From: Neocallimastix lanati (nom. inval.)
Taxonomy: Eukaryota > Neocallimastigomycota > Neocallimastigomycetes > Neocallimastigales > Neocallimastigaceae
Reading direction: 5' to 3'
DNA length: 64,000 bases
Assembly (NCBI GenBank): GCA_016946835.1
Contig: JACVTC010000002.1
Coordinates: forward strand, 2,437,001 to 2,501,000
Shown in pieces: positions 13,701 to 24,400 of this stretch. The notes beneath the pieces were generated by a model that was given only the letters and a program-made list of their open reading frames with translations, had not been told where the DNA came from and made no database searches. Positions within the stretch are counted from its first letter, which is position 1, and every line of letters starts with the position of its first letter. Position numbers and translations under genes: made by a program.

Positions 13701-14027
13701 ATTGGTAATTGTAGTGATGAAAAGAAAGTCAAATCGGAAATTCCTATTTCAGGAGATGGTTTCTTTAAATCATTGTCCAAAGGATATTGTTTATTTGTTA
13801 TCAACAATAATCGAGGTACTATTGTAATGAGACAATGTAATAATAATGTCATTATAAAGGATATCAAGACTTCTTTTAATAAAGAAAGTATTATGTCACC
13901 ATTAAATAGTAAAAAGGGTTTAGGTTTATTAGAAAGTAAAGGTATAAAATTAAACATGAATACCTGTGATAATTCTAAAAATGATCAATATTGGGAAATA
14001 TGTACAAAGAATCCTGCATCCAATTAA
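10708..14027 (+). pseudogene. Decayed subtilisin-like protease with two CBM18 and trefoil-lectin repeats
   Basis: The longest piece (10741-12144) starts inside a peptidase S8 domain: VSAGNDN (oxyanion Asn) and a Ser region reading SGKSFSTL in place of the usual GTSMATP, with Ser kept. The Asp and His parts of the triad and any signal peptide are absent upstream, so the gene is 5'-truncated. A hevein-type chitin-binding module (CBM18, CGKGVGSCSEGCC) follows near 11260-11390, then Cys-rich repeats, then WIYN...KCL and QxW-type segments typical of ricin-like trefoils, with a second CBM18 at about 13072-13185. Breaks: an extra A in an A7 run at 12132-12138, stops near 12296 and 12350, a frame change near 12690, a stop at 13415, a TGA replacing an expected Trp at about 13635, then open to 14027. 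Extracellular proteases with CBM18 are common in anaerobic fungi; this copy looks dead. Confidence 0.78.
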
Positions 14028-14039
14028 AATAAAAATATT

Positions 14040-14210
14040 GATTCTACTAACTATTAATTAAATAGAATAATTTATTAATTATTCTCTTAAACTATTAATA
14101 AAATAGAATGATTTATTAACTATTCAACAAACGAACTTTTCAAAAGAATAATATAAAATTTTATTATAAATAATTAAATAATTAAATATAAAAAATTATA
14201 TATATGTATT

Positions 14211-14246
<36 letters not shown>

Positions 14247-15680
14247 GAAAACATAGAAATTAAGCTTAAATATATATATATATATTTGTCATACATTAAA
14301 TTTAATATAATTATGTCTAATTTTCAAAGTAAAAAGAAATACTTTTTAGAAGCAGATATAATTAATATTATCACATTGAAATAAATAACATACATATATA
14401 TATATTTAAATTTATTATTATATTAGTATATATTAATAATATTATTATACTTTTAATATTTTTACTACTACTACTACTAATAATAATAATATATTAATAA
14501 ATATAAATAGCTTTTGTTAATATAATTTTAAAATAATAATAGAAATAATGAAATAATAATAGAAATAATGAAATAATAATAGAAATAATGAAATAATAAT
14601 AGAAATAATGAAATAATAATAGAAATAATGAAATAATAATAGAAATAATGAAATAATAATAGAAATAATGAAATAATAATAGAAATAATGAAATAATAAT
14701 AGAAATAATGAAATAATAATAGAAATAATGAAATAATAATAGAAATAATGGAATAATAATAGAAATAATGAAATAATAATAGAAATAATGAAATAATAAT
14801 AGAAATAATGAAATAATAATAGAAATAATGAAATAATAATAGAAATAATGAAATAATAATAGAAATAATGAAATAATAATATAATGTAAAAATAATAAAT
14901 TTATAAAACATATTGAAATTTAGAAGTAAAAAGGTATAGCATAATAATAATAATAATATGTAGATTATATGAATTAATTAAATTATTATGATATATTTTT
15001 TATAAAAAAAAATAATAATAATATTTTAGAAAATAGAATCATGTAATAGATTCGCATTAAATAGAAATTTTATAATAAAGAAACAAAAAAAGAAAAAAAA
15101 CAAAAATGCATCATTTCGTTTTAACATTTATTTCATTATGTTAAAAACTACTGGTTGAAAATGACAAAATTAAATAAGTCTCATACAAGAAAATATAAAA
15201 ACCGGAAACTAAATGAGGAATATAATAAAAAGAAGAAATAATAGATTGTAAAGAATCTCTCCAAACTGAAGAACTAATTCATAAAAATATTTTAATATGT
15301 AATAAAATAAATAGTAATAAAAATTATATAATATTCAAAAGCAAAAAAAGCACAAAAAAAAAAATCAAAAAAAAAAAAAAATAATAAAAAATCAATTAAT
15401 GAAATTGAAAATGAAGTGAATTTTAAAAATATGAAAAAATGGTATGACAGTTATAGATTATATAATGAAATAAACTAAAAATTTTATAAGGTATATAGGC
15501 CATTTTCAATTGTAAAAGCAATTAAAATGAAAGAGATTTCAAATCATTGGAATAGAACAGAAACTTTTTTTTTTGCACTTTCTGAATACATTGAGATGAA
15601 TTTATTTAGATTAAAAGAAGATATAATAAGGTTAAGAAATGGAAAGAAAATAAAGATTGACATAAAATCTTATCAAAATG
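14040..15680. other. AT-rich spacer; one weak coding-like segment at its end
   Basis: Contains (TA)n runs and the 20-bp minisatellite. From about 15150 base composition becomes more coding-like; a 60-codon frame at 15527-15709 (starting MKEISNHWNRTE) runs into the broken gypsy element. I cannot assign it. It could be part of the old copia element's gag, since copia remnants follow at 17843. Confidence 0.4.
14531..14880. repeat. 20-bp minisatellite, 17.5 copies
   Basis: The unit AAATAATAATAGAAATAATG repeats in exact register with one visible substitution near 14750. A 127-codon reverse-strand frame of Ile, Ser, Leu, Phe and Tyr across it is a repeat artefact. Confidence 0.97.
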
Positions 15681-15684
15681 ATAA

Positions 15685-17210
15685 TTCGTCAATATTTGGG
15701 AGAGAATAAGAATCTTTTATTGTAGCATCATTGACTTTTCTATAGTCAACACACATTCTCCATTTACCATTTAGTTTAGGAACAAGAACAACAGGCGAAG
15801 ACCATTCCGAATATGATGGTTCAATAAGTCTTTTATTTATTAATTTTGTAAGTTCTTCTTTAAGAATATCTGTTTTAAGTTTTGAGATTCTATAAAATGT
15901 TTGTTTAATTGGCCTATCACCAGGTTTAAGGTGAATTTTATGTGGAGATAAGTTCGAAGGTGTTAATTCTTCGGAAAAGGTAGCAATAATAACTATATTA
16001 TCTTCTAAAAATTTAATTATTTGATCTCGATACTTTTTATTAAGAGTATTTATAAAATTTTCAATATTAATATATTCTTGAGGAGGAAGACCTTCCATTT
16101 TCTTAAGTTCTTTCTTAACAGATTCATTAGAAATAGCTTTTTCAAAACAGACTAATTTTTCTTCATTTTCATAATGATTGTTTATAGGAGCAATTTCATC
16201 AACAAATTCATTATTATTGAATTGGCGAAAGACTATAAAGAATAGGGTGAATAAACAATTTATGATTCATTTGAGTTTTCAAGTTAATAAGAATATCAAG
16301 GAAAGGATCTCCTTTATCTATAACTCTACATGCAGCGATCATTTGGAAATTATTAATTTGTATAGGAATATTGATTAAAAAATTTTCCGAGTAATTATCA
16401 TTCATAGTTGCTAATCGGATTCTTCCACGACTGATTTCAACAGGTTCATATACAGAAGGTTATTTTCTAAGGAATTGATTAGTAATAATATTTAAATTAC
16501 TAAAAGAATCAATCAATGCTTTTCCTTTTACTCCTTCAACAGTAACGTCAACCATGGCTATATCATCTTCTTTGGGTTCTTTGCTTTTACTTTTATAAGT
16601 GTGATAAAGATTATTAATTATAATCACCGGCTATCTTAATGGAATCTTTTTCTAACTTTAAACCTTTTGCAACCTGAGATCTGATTTTTGGTGATACTTA
16701 CAATAATTCTCCAAAGGTAATATTACATTTAGTAGTTATTTAAATCTTTAATAACGTCGTGAGGTAGATGATCAGCTATCAATTGGATTTTTTCTTGAAA
16801 CTCTCGGAATTTCATTCCCAGGAGGTTTATTTTACTTTTATTTTCTCATTAATGAGTTTATTTAATGTATTTATTTGGATACTATTTTCATCTTTATCAA
16901 TAATAATATGATCAGTTTCATCAATATCAACAATTTCAATAGGCGAGGTGGAAGTAGATGCAAGTTCTGTATCACTAACCTCTTTTCCTTTTCCTTTTTC
17001 TTTTTCTTTTCTGCGATTAGATAAATCTATATCAAACAATTTCCATAGGTGATAGAAAAGTACTAGCACGTTCTTTATCACGAATTTCTTTTTCTTTTTT
17101 ATTTTTCGAGGTTGATTAAAGGTTGTGACATTATCGATGTACTAATTACAGTTTTATGTAATTCTGATGATAATGGATGGTTATCCTTTTTAAGTGGCTT
17201 CTAGCACGAA
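15685..17210 (-). pseudogene. Truncated gypsy-type pol remnant
   Basis: Reverse-strand pieces align in order with the N-terminal half of the intact pol at 21432-25550. 17210-16827 matches the Lys/Glu-rich linker (SIMSQPLINLEK against SIMAQPNINIEK). Near 16500 and 16405-16214 are the protease and the region after it. 16098-15685 reads through ELTPSNLSPHKI and WRMCVDYRKVNDA into reverse transcriptase, then stops abruptly at PNIDEL. Several frame changes separate the pieces. No integrase and no LTR are attached, and identity to the intact element is clearly lower than between its own LTRs, so this is an older, related insertion. Confidence 0.85.
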
Positions 17211-17842
17211 GAGAGAAATTTTGGAATATAAGAAGACTATGGAAAGTGAACTTGATGTCTTATATTGTTTTAAACTGGATATATAATAACATTGATGTTT
17301 TATAATAAATAATATAATGTAGTTTCTACTTGTTGTCATTGTAATAAATCTATTGTATTTTTTACTTTAGCATTATTTTGTATATGTATTTTTCTATAGT
17401 ATTATTTAAACTCATGTGGCTATTATAAAATAAAAATGTAGGAGATTGATTTATTCCAAAGCTTGTATTTAAGACTTTATTTAACAGATGGGAATCTTTT
17501 TATAGTCTTTCACTACTAACATTTTATTAACCTTTTCATTTTAGTTTATATATGATTATTTTTAAGAAAATTATTACATTAATCAGAGCTATATTAATCG
17601 AATAGAAAATCAAAACATTCAAAAGATATAAAAAATTTTATTAACAATTACAATTATACGAAGACGTTTGTCTTTTTAAAAAATAATATCTTTATAAAAA
17701 AAAGAGACAAAAATATCATTATTTTCTAATAATTTTTTTTTTTTTAATTTTTTAAGATTTTCTTTTTTCATTTTATATTAATCTTAATGTATCTTAGTTA
17801 TTAATTTTTTTTAGTTAATTTTAGTTTCATTTTTATCACACA
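17211..17842. other. AT-rich spacer, no gene seen
   Basis: Short poly-T runs and AT-rich sequence with no supported frame. It separates the gypsy remnant from the copia remnant. Confidence 0.6.
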
Positions 17843-18270
17843 GGTAAAGTTAATGAAGAAGAAAACAAAAAATACACATCAAATGATTCAGAAAATGATG
17901 ATAAATCACATATTTATTATACTCGAAATGTTACTGTGTCTCAATCAATAATTACAAAGTAAATAAAATGACACACTGTATTGTAGATAGTGGAACTAGA
18001 ATTAGCTTAACAAATGAAATAAAAAATTTACATAATACATCAAAAGTTAATAACAATAATAACAATAATAATAACAATAATAATAACAATAATAATTACA
18101 ATAATAATAACAATAATAATAACAATAATAATAATAATAATAATAATATTACTAATAATTATGATAATGATAATGATAATACTAATACTGACAACATAGT
18201 TAACAATAATAGCAATAATAATATTACTAATAATTATAATAATGATAATAATAATAATACTAATACTGAC
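17843..18270 (+). pseudogene. Copia-type element, upstream fragment (protease-like)
   Basis: Frames here read YYTRNVTVSQS, a stop, then MTHCIVDSGTRISLTNE, resembling the IxDSG protease region of Ty1/copia polyproteins. A long Asn-rich stretch follows and runs to base 18270, where an LTR element is inserted. The sequence resumes at 20424 with the duplicated CTGAC and again at 35073 after a second insertion. Confidence 0.5.
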
Positions 18271-18466
18271 TGTTAGAATATGTGAAATGTATGAAAAATA
18301 AGCTTCAAATGTATTGAAACATATTGTAATATAAATAATGTATAAGCCACAATGTATTAATATAAAAGCATTTAATTTAGAATAATTAAGTGCTAGTAAC
18401 TCTTTATCATAAAATATATTAATAAAATTGACATAATTATAAATCATAAATTCATAACTCTTAACA
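18271..18466 (+). repeat. 5' LTR of non-coding LTR element
   Basis: 196 bp, TGTTAG...TTAACA; pairs with 20228-20423 without visible differences. Confidence 0.93.
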
Positions 18467-18469
18467 GAT

Positions 18470-18517
18470 TAAGAGTCTCATCTGACTCTTAAAAAGATTC
18501 ATAACAAAAGAATCTTT
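18470..18517 (+). promoter_or_regulatory. Two perfect hairpins directly after the 5' LTR
   Basis: Hairpin 1: TAAGAGTC (18470-18477), 6-nt loop, GACTCTTA (18484-18491). Hairpin 2: AAAGATTC (18493-18500), 9-nt loop, GAATCTTT (18510-18517). Position in the leader suggests packaging, dimerisation or primer-related structure; this is inference. No TGG-type tRNA primer site is seen next to the LTR. Confidence 0.6.
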
Positions 18518-20227
18518 TGCCGGAAACAATATTATGTCAAAAAAAAATATATATATATATATAATTGAATTTTAAATTATGATAAAGGTTGCTCATTATG
18601 TCAATTTTTAAGATGACTAATAAAACTGATAACTGATCAAAATGATCAAGACAGAAAAATTGAAGAAACGCGTAAAATATAAAACTGTTGATAAAAGAAG
18701 TTATTTCAGGATAAGTAAAATTCAAAAAAAAAATAAAAATATTTATTTAAAAAGAAAAAACACGTATAAACGTATATAAAAGAAAAATTATATATCTTCA
18801 TACTAGAGATTCTTAATTGAAATTATAATTTGATATTTTAACAAATAAGCTTTTGACTATTGGTAATATAATATCTATACATGAAGGAATCTACTATGCG
18901 ATGGACTATTTCCGCCCCATGAATATACAAAACATATTATTTAAAGTATAGTTATTTTAACGCGTATTTATAAATATTAAACGCGTATATATAAATATAA
19001 ACTACAATAATGGAGGAGTCTATATGTCAGAGACCTCATATAAAATAATTAATATATAATATCCCAAATATTCAAGGGAAATATAATAGAATGGTAATTC
19101 CTAGGGTACATTCTAATAATAATAATATTATTAAACATAGCGTGAAATAGGTTTAAATAAAAAATATTATTTAATATAATCATAATACAAACCTTCGTGA
19201 TGAAAGGTATAATAAAATAATAAATATAACCATGAGTTATATAAAAATGGATGTTGTTTATCCATCTATAAACTATACTTATTTATTACAGAGTATTTAA
19301 AATTATTAAAATTTTATAATTAATACTTTAATGATGAGAAAATTCAAATATATAAAATCCTTTTTAGAAATTTGTATTTTAGGGGAAAGAAGGAAAAATA
19401 AAATACAAATTATAAAAATATAAAAGAAAATAAAAATATTAAAGAAAAGTCACTTAACTGATTCTTTGAGCTAATTATTTGAGAATAATATTTATCTTGA
19501 AATGAATAAAATAGCCTAATAGCGAAAATTAACAAAAATTAACCTTTAAGAAAGAATTAACTGAAATAGTGAATATTAATCAATTATGAAACAATTTATA
19601 TTATTACTAATAAGTTTAAATGACTAGAATAATATAATTAATTATAAATACAATCAATTTTAGTACCCCAAGATTATGTTTTATAAAGTGCACCAATATA
19701 TAATTAACAATTTATTTTAATAGTTATCGCTAAAACTACAAAGCGAAAATATAAAAAAGTTAGCGCTAATCTATAAAGCGGATTATAATTATTAGTGATA
19801 TAAAACCCAATATATAAGAGGTATTCACACAAATTGAGATGGTATAATATCACCCTTCAAGTGAAAGGTTTCCATCATATATAAATGATATATTTAAACC
19901 ATATAATTATTTTATAGTAAAGATGACATAGATTCATCTAATATTTATTAAAGGTGTAAAAATATTAAATACTTTAATTTTAGGGGGAAATTATTAGATT
20001 ATAAATATATTTAAGAAATTATTTTAGCAATATTTAAATTAAATTAAATAATTAATATAACATAAAAAATATTTTATTCATGTAAAATTAGAGGTTAATT
20101 TAGGATAGAAATATATATAACAGTTTAATAATATCAAGTTAATAGTGTAAAATAGGATTATTTTATATACACATATTCACCAGTAAACCAATTTATTCAT
20201 TATTGAATAACTAGGTTTAAGGGGGAA

Positions 20228-20423
20228 TGTTAGAATATGTGAAATGTATGAAAAATAAGCTTCAAATGTATTGAAACATATTGTAATATAAATAATGTAT
20301 AAGCCACAATGTATTAATATAAAAGCATTTAATTTAGAATAATTAAGTGCTAGTAACTCTTTATCATAAAATATATTAATAAAATTGACATAATTATAAA
20401 TCATAAATTCATAACTCTTAACA
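20228..20423 (+). repeat. 3' LTR of non-coding LTR element
   Basis: 196 bp, preceded by the polypurine tract and followed by CTGAC. Confidence 0.93.
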
Positions 20424-20551
20424 CTGACAACCTAGTTAACAATAATAACAATAACTCGAAAAATAATTATAAAAATTAGAAAATTGAAAATAATATCATC
20501 TATAATAATGATGAAATCTTCGGAATTTTAAATAATTACAATACTCTTATA
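20424..20551 (+). pseudogene. Copia-type element, middle fragment
   Basis: Asn/Lys-rich coding-like remnant between two insertions: CTGAC at its left repeats the sequence at 18266-18270, TTATA at its right is repeated at 35073-35077. Joined conceptually to the flanking fragments it forms one old element. Confidence 0.55.
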
Positions 20552-20569
20552 TGTAACGAATCTTAAAAA

Positions 20570-21408
20570 TGTTATGGTTCGGGTTTTATTAGAATTTTAT
20601 TTAATTATTTATTTTTAATATTTTTCTGTCTACATTTTAATTATTGAAAAACTTCACTTATTTATACTTTTTGAAAAAAAATAAATATGTAAAGCCTTTC
20701 TACATTTTATTATCATATTTAAAAAAAAAAATATTTACTATTACTAATTACTTAAAATTTTATATTAATTTAAATTAACTAATTCATAAGTATTTTTATT
20801 TTAATAAATTTTGTTTATATAATTTTATATTATTTTTCATATACTAAAACTAAATTATTTAATATATACGAAAAGTAACAAGCAAAATTTAAAAAGATTT
20901 TACAGAAAAATAAAGTTATTTTAATCAAGAATGTTAATATAATATTCTTATATTTTATATAAAATAAATTTAAAAACTATAATATATTTAATATTTATTA
21001 TTAATCAATTAAGATTTGATTTTATTTGTGGGGAATAAAAAAATATTAAATAATCAATTTAAAAATAAAATAAAATACTAAAAAGAATACAAGTTTAATA
21101 TTGATACAATATAATAATAATATAATAATATATTTGAAAATAAAAATAAAATATTAATATTGATAATAAACACTTTAATAAAATAATAAAATTTAAGGTA
21201 AATTATAGATATTGATATTAATAGTAAAAATATAGAATTATTGATAATATTTTAGAAACTTTTAATAAAAATATAAAAAAAAATATATTTAGAAAATATT
21301 TTAGTATAGAAAATATAGTAAAGTAATATTAAGTAAAGAATAATATAATGGATTCTAAAGTAAGTTGAAATTCTAATTAATAATCCATTATATGTTCGTT
21401 CTTTACCA
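20570..21408 (-). repeat. 3' LTR of nested gypsy element
   Basis: 839 bp; on the reverse strand it lies downstream of pol. Confidence 0.93.
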
Positions 21409-21431
21409 AGATGCCCCCACTAAGACTCAAG

Positions 21432-24400
21432 CTAATCTATAGCTGAGTTATACTTTACTATATTTTTCAAATGAACATTACGATTCATTTGAATCATAGT
21501 ATTTGGGTCCGCAAGTGTTACGGTATTAAATTGTTTTTTTATTACTTTTAAAGGACCGACAAAATAAGGTTCTAATTTAGAACGACTAAAATTTCGAACA
21601 AGAACTAAATCACCGATTCTTATGTTTTTGGAATTTTTCATGCTATTTTTTTCTTCCCTTCGATTGGCCCAATATTTACTTGCGTTCTTTACATTTTCAG
21701 CTGCTTCCATGGTCCACCTATAATGTGAGATAAATTTTTCTAAAAGAATTTCATCTGAAGATTTATTCACTCCTTGTGTAGGTCTAGCAGCAATGTCGAA
21801 AGGCTGTTGATCCTCACGACCATAAACTAATTCGAAGCTAGAATGTTTGGTTACAGAATTCTTTGTAGTTCTAAGGGCCCACAAGGCTGAAGGTAATACC
21901 TCATCCCAGTCTTTATTTTCTTCACCAAGTAATCTCAATAATTTACCAATTTCTTTATTCCTATTTTCAACCAATCCATTACTTTCTGGGTGATAGGTAG
22001 TGGTAAATTTTACGTAAACATCATATAAGTCTAGGAATATTTTAGTCATATCCGATGTGAATTGAACGCCATTATCCGTTGTAATGACTTGAGGAACTCC
22101 ATGTCTAGCGAAAACATTTATTAAAAACTTAATGATGTCCTTAGATGTAATATTTTCAGTAGGTTCAGCCTCCACCCACTTTGTGAAATAATCCACCGCA
22201 ACAATGATATATTGGTTTTTATTACCAGTCTTTATTAAGGGACCAATAATATCAAGTCCAAGATGAGTAAAAGGGCCTTCAACTTCTGTTGGAATGTTTT
22301 CGGTTGGTTCTGGATATGGCTGAGGGCGATTTAACTGACATTTTTCGCATTTTGAAATTATCCGTTTTATATCGTTGACCATATCATTCCAGTAGTAACT
22401 TTTTCTAAGTCTTTGATATGTTTTATAATAACCTTCATGGCCAACATGATGTGCTTCGAGAATTAATTTTAGTTTTTCATTTGTTTCGGTAACAAGTTTT
22501 CTATAACTATTTCCATCTATAAAATAATCTATACCATCAATCTTTGTAAATTTTTCTTCAATAAATTCTTTAATTACTTTAGAAAGTGAATCATTTTCAT
22601 CATCTTTATTCGTTTTTATAGCTAATACCTTTTGTTCTTTATCGTTCTTCATTCTAGATAAAGCGTCGGCTACTACATTCTTTTTACCTTGCTCATAGCG
22701 AATATCCACTTTTAGCATACTTGCAGTCAAACACCATCTTGTTTGTCGTGCATTATTCGGTTCCTTATTATTAAATAAACCTAGTAGAGGTTTGTGATCT
22801 GTAAAAACTATGGTTCTAAAGGGGCTTCCCATAATATAAGGTTTTAATTTAGTAATACAATAATATAAAGCCGTTCCTTCCAAATCGGTTATTCCATAAT
22901 TCTTTTCTGCTTTGGTTAAGCTACGGCTAATGAAATGAATCGGGTGTTCTATTTCCGATTCGTCTTTCTGCAATAAAACTCCACCAATACCTTCATATGA
23001 TGCATCTGTTCGAATAATGAATTCTTTGGAAAAATCAGGATATTTTAAAATAGGAGCATTAATTAATTTTTCTTTTAATTTGGTAAAACTTTGTTTTTGT
23101 TCATTATTCCATTTATATTTTACGCCTTTTCTTAATAGCTTACAAAGAGGAGCTGAGGTTTGAGCATATTCATTTATAAAGTTCCTATAATATCCTACAG
23201 CACCTAAGAATGATCTTAACTCATGTATATTCGTGGGTTCTTTCCAGGCTTTAATTGCTTCAATTTTACTATTTTGAGGACTAAGACCCTTAGTAGAAAT
23301 CTTGTGACCAAGAACTTCAACTTCCGTTTGCATAAAGTGACATTTTTCAATATTAATTTTTAATTTATGTTCCTTGAAGATTGCTAATACCTGCTTTATG
23401 TGTTGGATATGTTCTTCGACAGTTTTTGAATATATAAGTATATCATCAATAAAGTTGAAAACACATTTTCCGATTAAAGGAAATAAAATTCTATTCATTT
23501 CCCGTTGGAAGGTAGCCGGAGCTCCAGTTAATCCGAAAGGCATAACTTTGAATTGGTAGTTGCCAAATTTGGTTGTAAAACTGGTTATTTCAACACTTTC
23601 TTCGTCCATTAGGATTTGATGGTAACCTGAGTATAGATCCATAGTAGTAAAGATTTTGGCACCATCTAAACTGTCAAATATCTCGTCAATATAAGGAAGG
23701 GCATAAGAGTCTTTTTCGGTTAGATCATTCACCTTGCGGTAGTCCACACACAATCTCCATTTTCCATTAGCCTTTGGGACCACAACAACAGGTGAAGACC
23801 ATTCTGAATATGATGGTACAACTAGCTTTTTCTTAATAAGTTTAATTAGTTCTTCTTTAATAATATCAGATTTAAATTTGGTTACTCTGTAACATCTTTG
23901 TTTAACAGGTTTTGCGTTCGCTTTCAAGTTAATTTTATGAGGGGCCAAGTCTGACGGTGTTAATTCTTCAGAAGATGTCGCTATAATGTCCAAGTTTTCT
24001 TCAAGTAATTTTACTATTACATCTTTATAATCTTTACAAAGACTTGCTAAAAATTTTTCATCATGGATATACTCTTGCGGAGATAGACCTTCAAGTTTCT
24101 TTAATTCATTAGTTGTGTCTTCATCTTCAAGTATTTTCCTTACTATACATACTAATTTTTCTTCTTCTTGGAAATTATTATTAATAGGAGCTATAACGTC
24201 GATTAGTCCTTGAGAATTAAATTGACATAAACTATATCTTATAGGATGGATAAAAAGATTGTGTTCTACTTGAGTTTGAAAATTAATCAACAAATCATAA
24301 AATGGGTCATCATCATCAATTATTCGAAAATCTACTATCATTTTATAATCATTAATCTTAACAGGTATTCGTACAATGATTCCTTCCGAATACTCATCAT

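Larger units (their letters stand above)
18271..20423 (+). mobile_element. Complete non-coding LTR retrotransposon, 2153 bp
   Basis: Two 196-bp direct repeats, identical by eye, bound the element. Both start TGTTAG and end TTAACA (TG...CA), and CTGAC flanks it as a 5-bp target duplication (18266-18270 and 20424-20428). A purine-rich tract AAGGGGGAA lies directly before the right LTR, giving plus orientation. The 1.76-kb interior holds no frame above about 62 codons, so it must be moved by another element's proteins (TRIM/LARD-like class). The interior has several hairpin-like motifs, for example AGCGCTAATCTATAAAGCG near 19762. Identical LTRs imply recent insertion. Confidence 0.92.

Noticed and set aside
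14528-14911. 127-codon reverse-strand frame of Ile/Ser/Leu/Phe/Tyr
   Set aside because: It is the translation of the 20-bp minisatellite; no independent coding signal.
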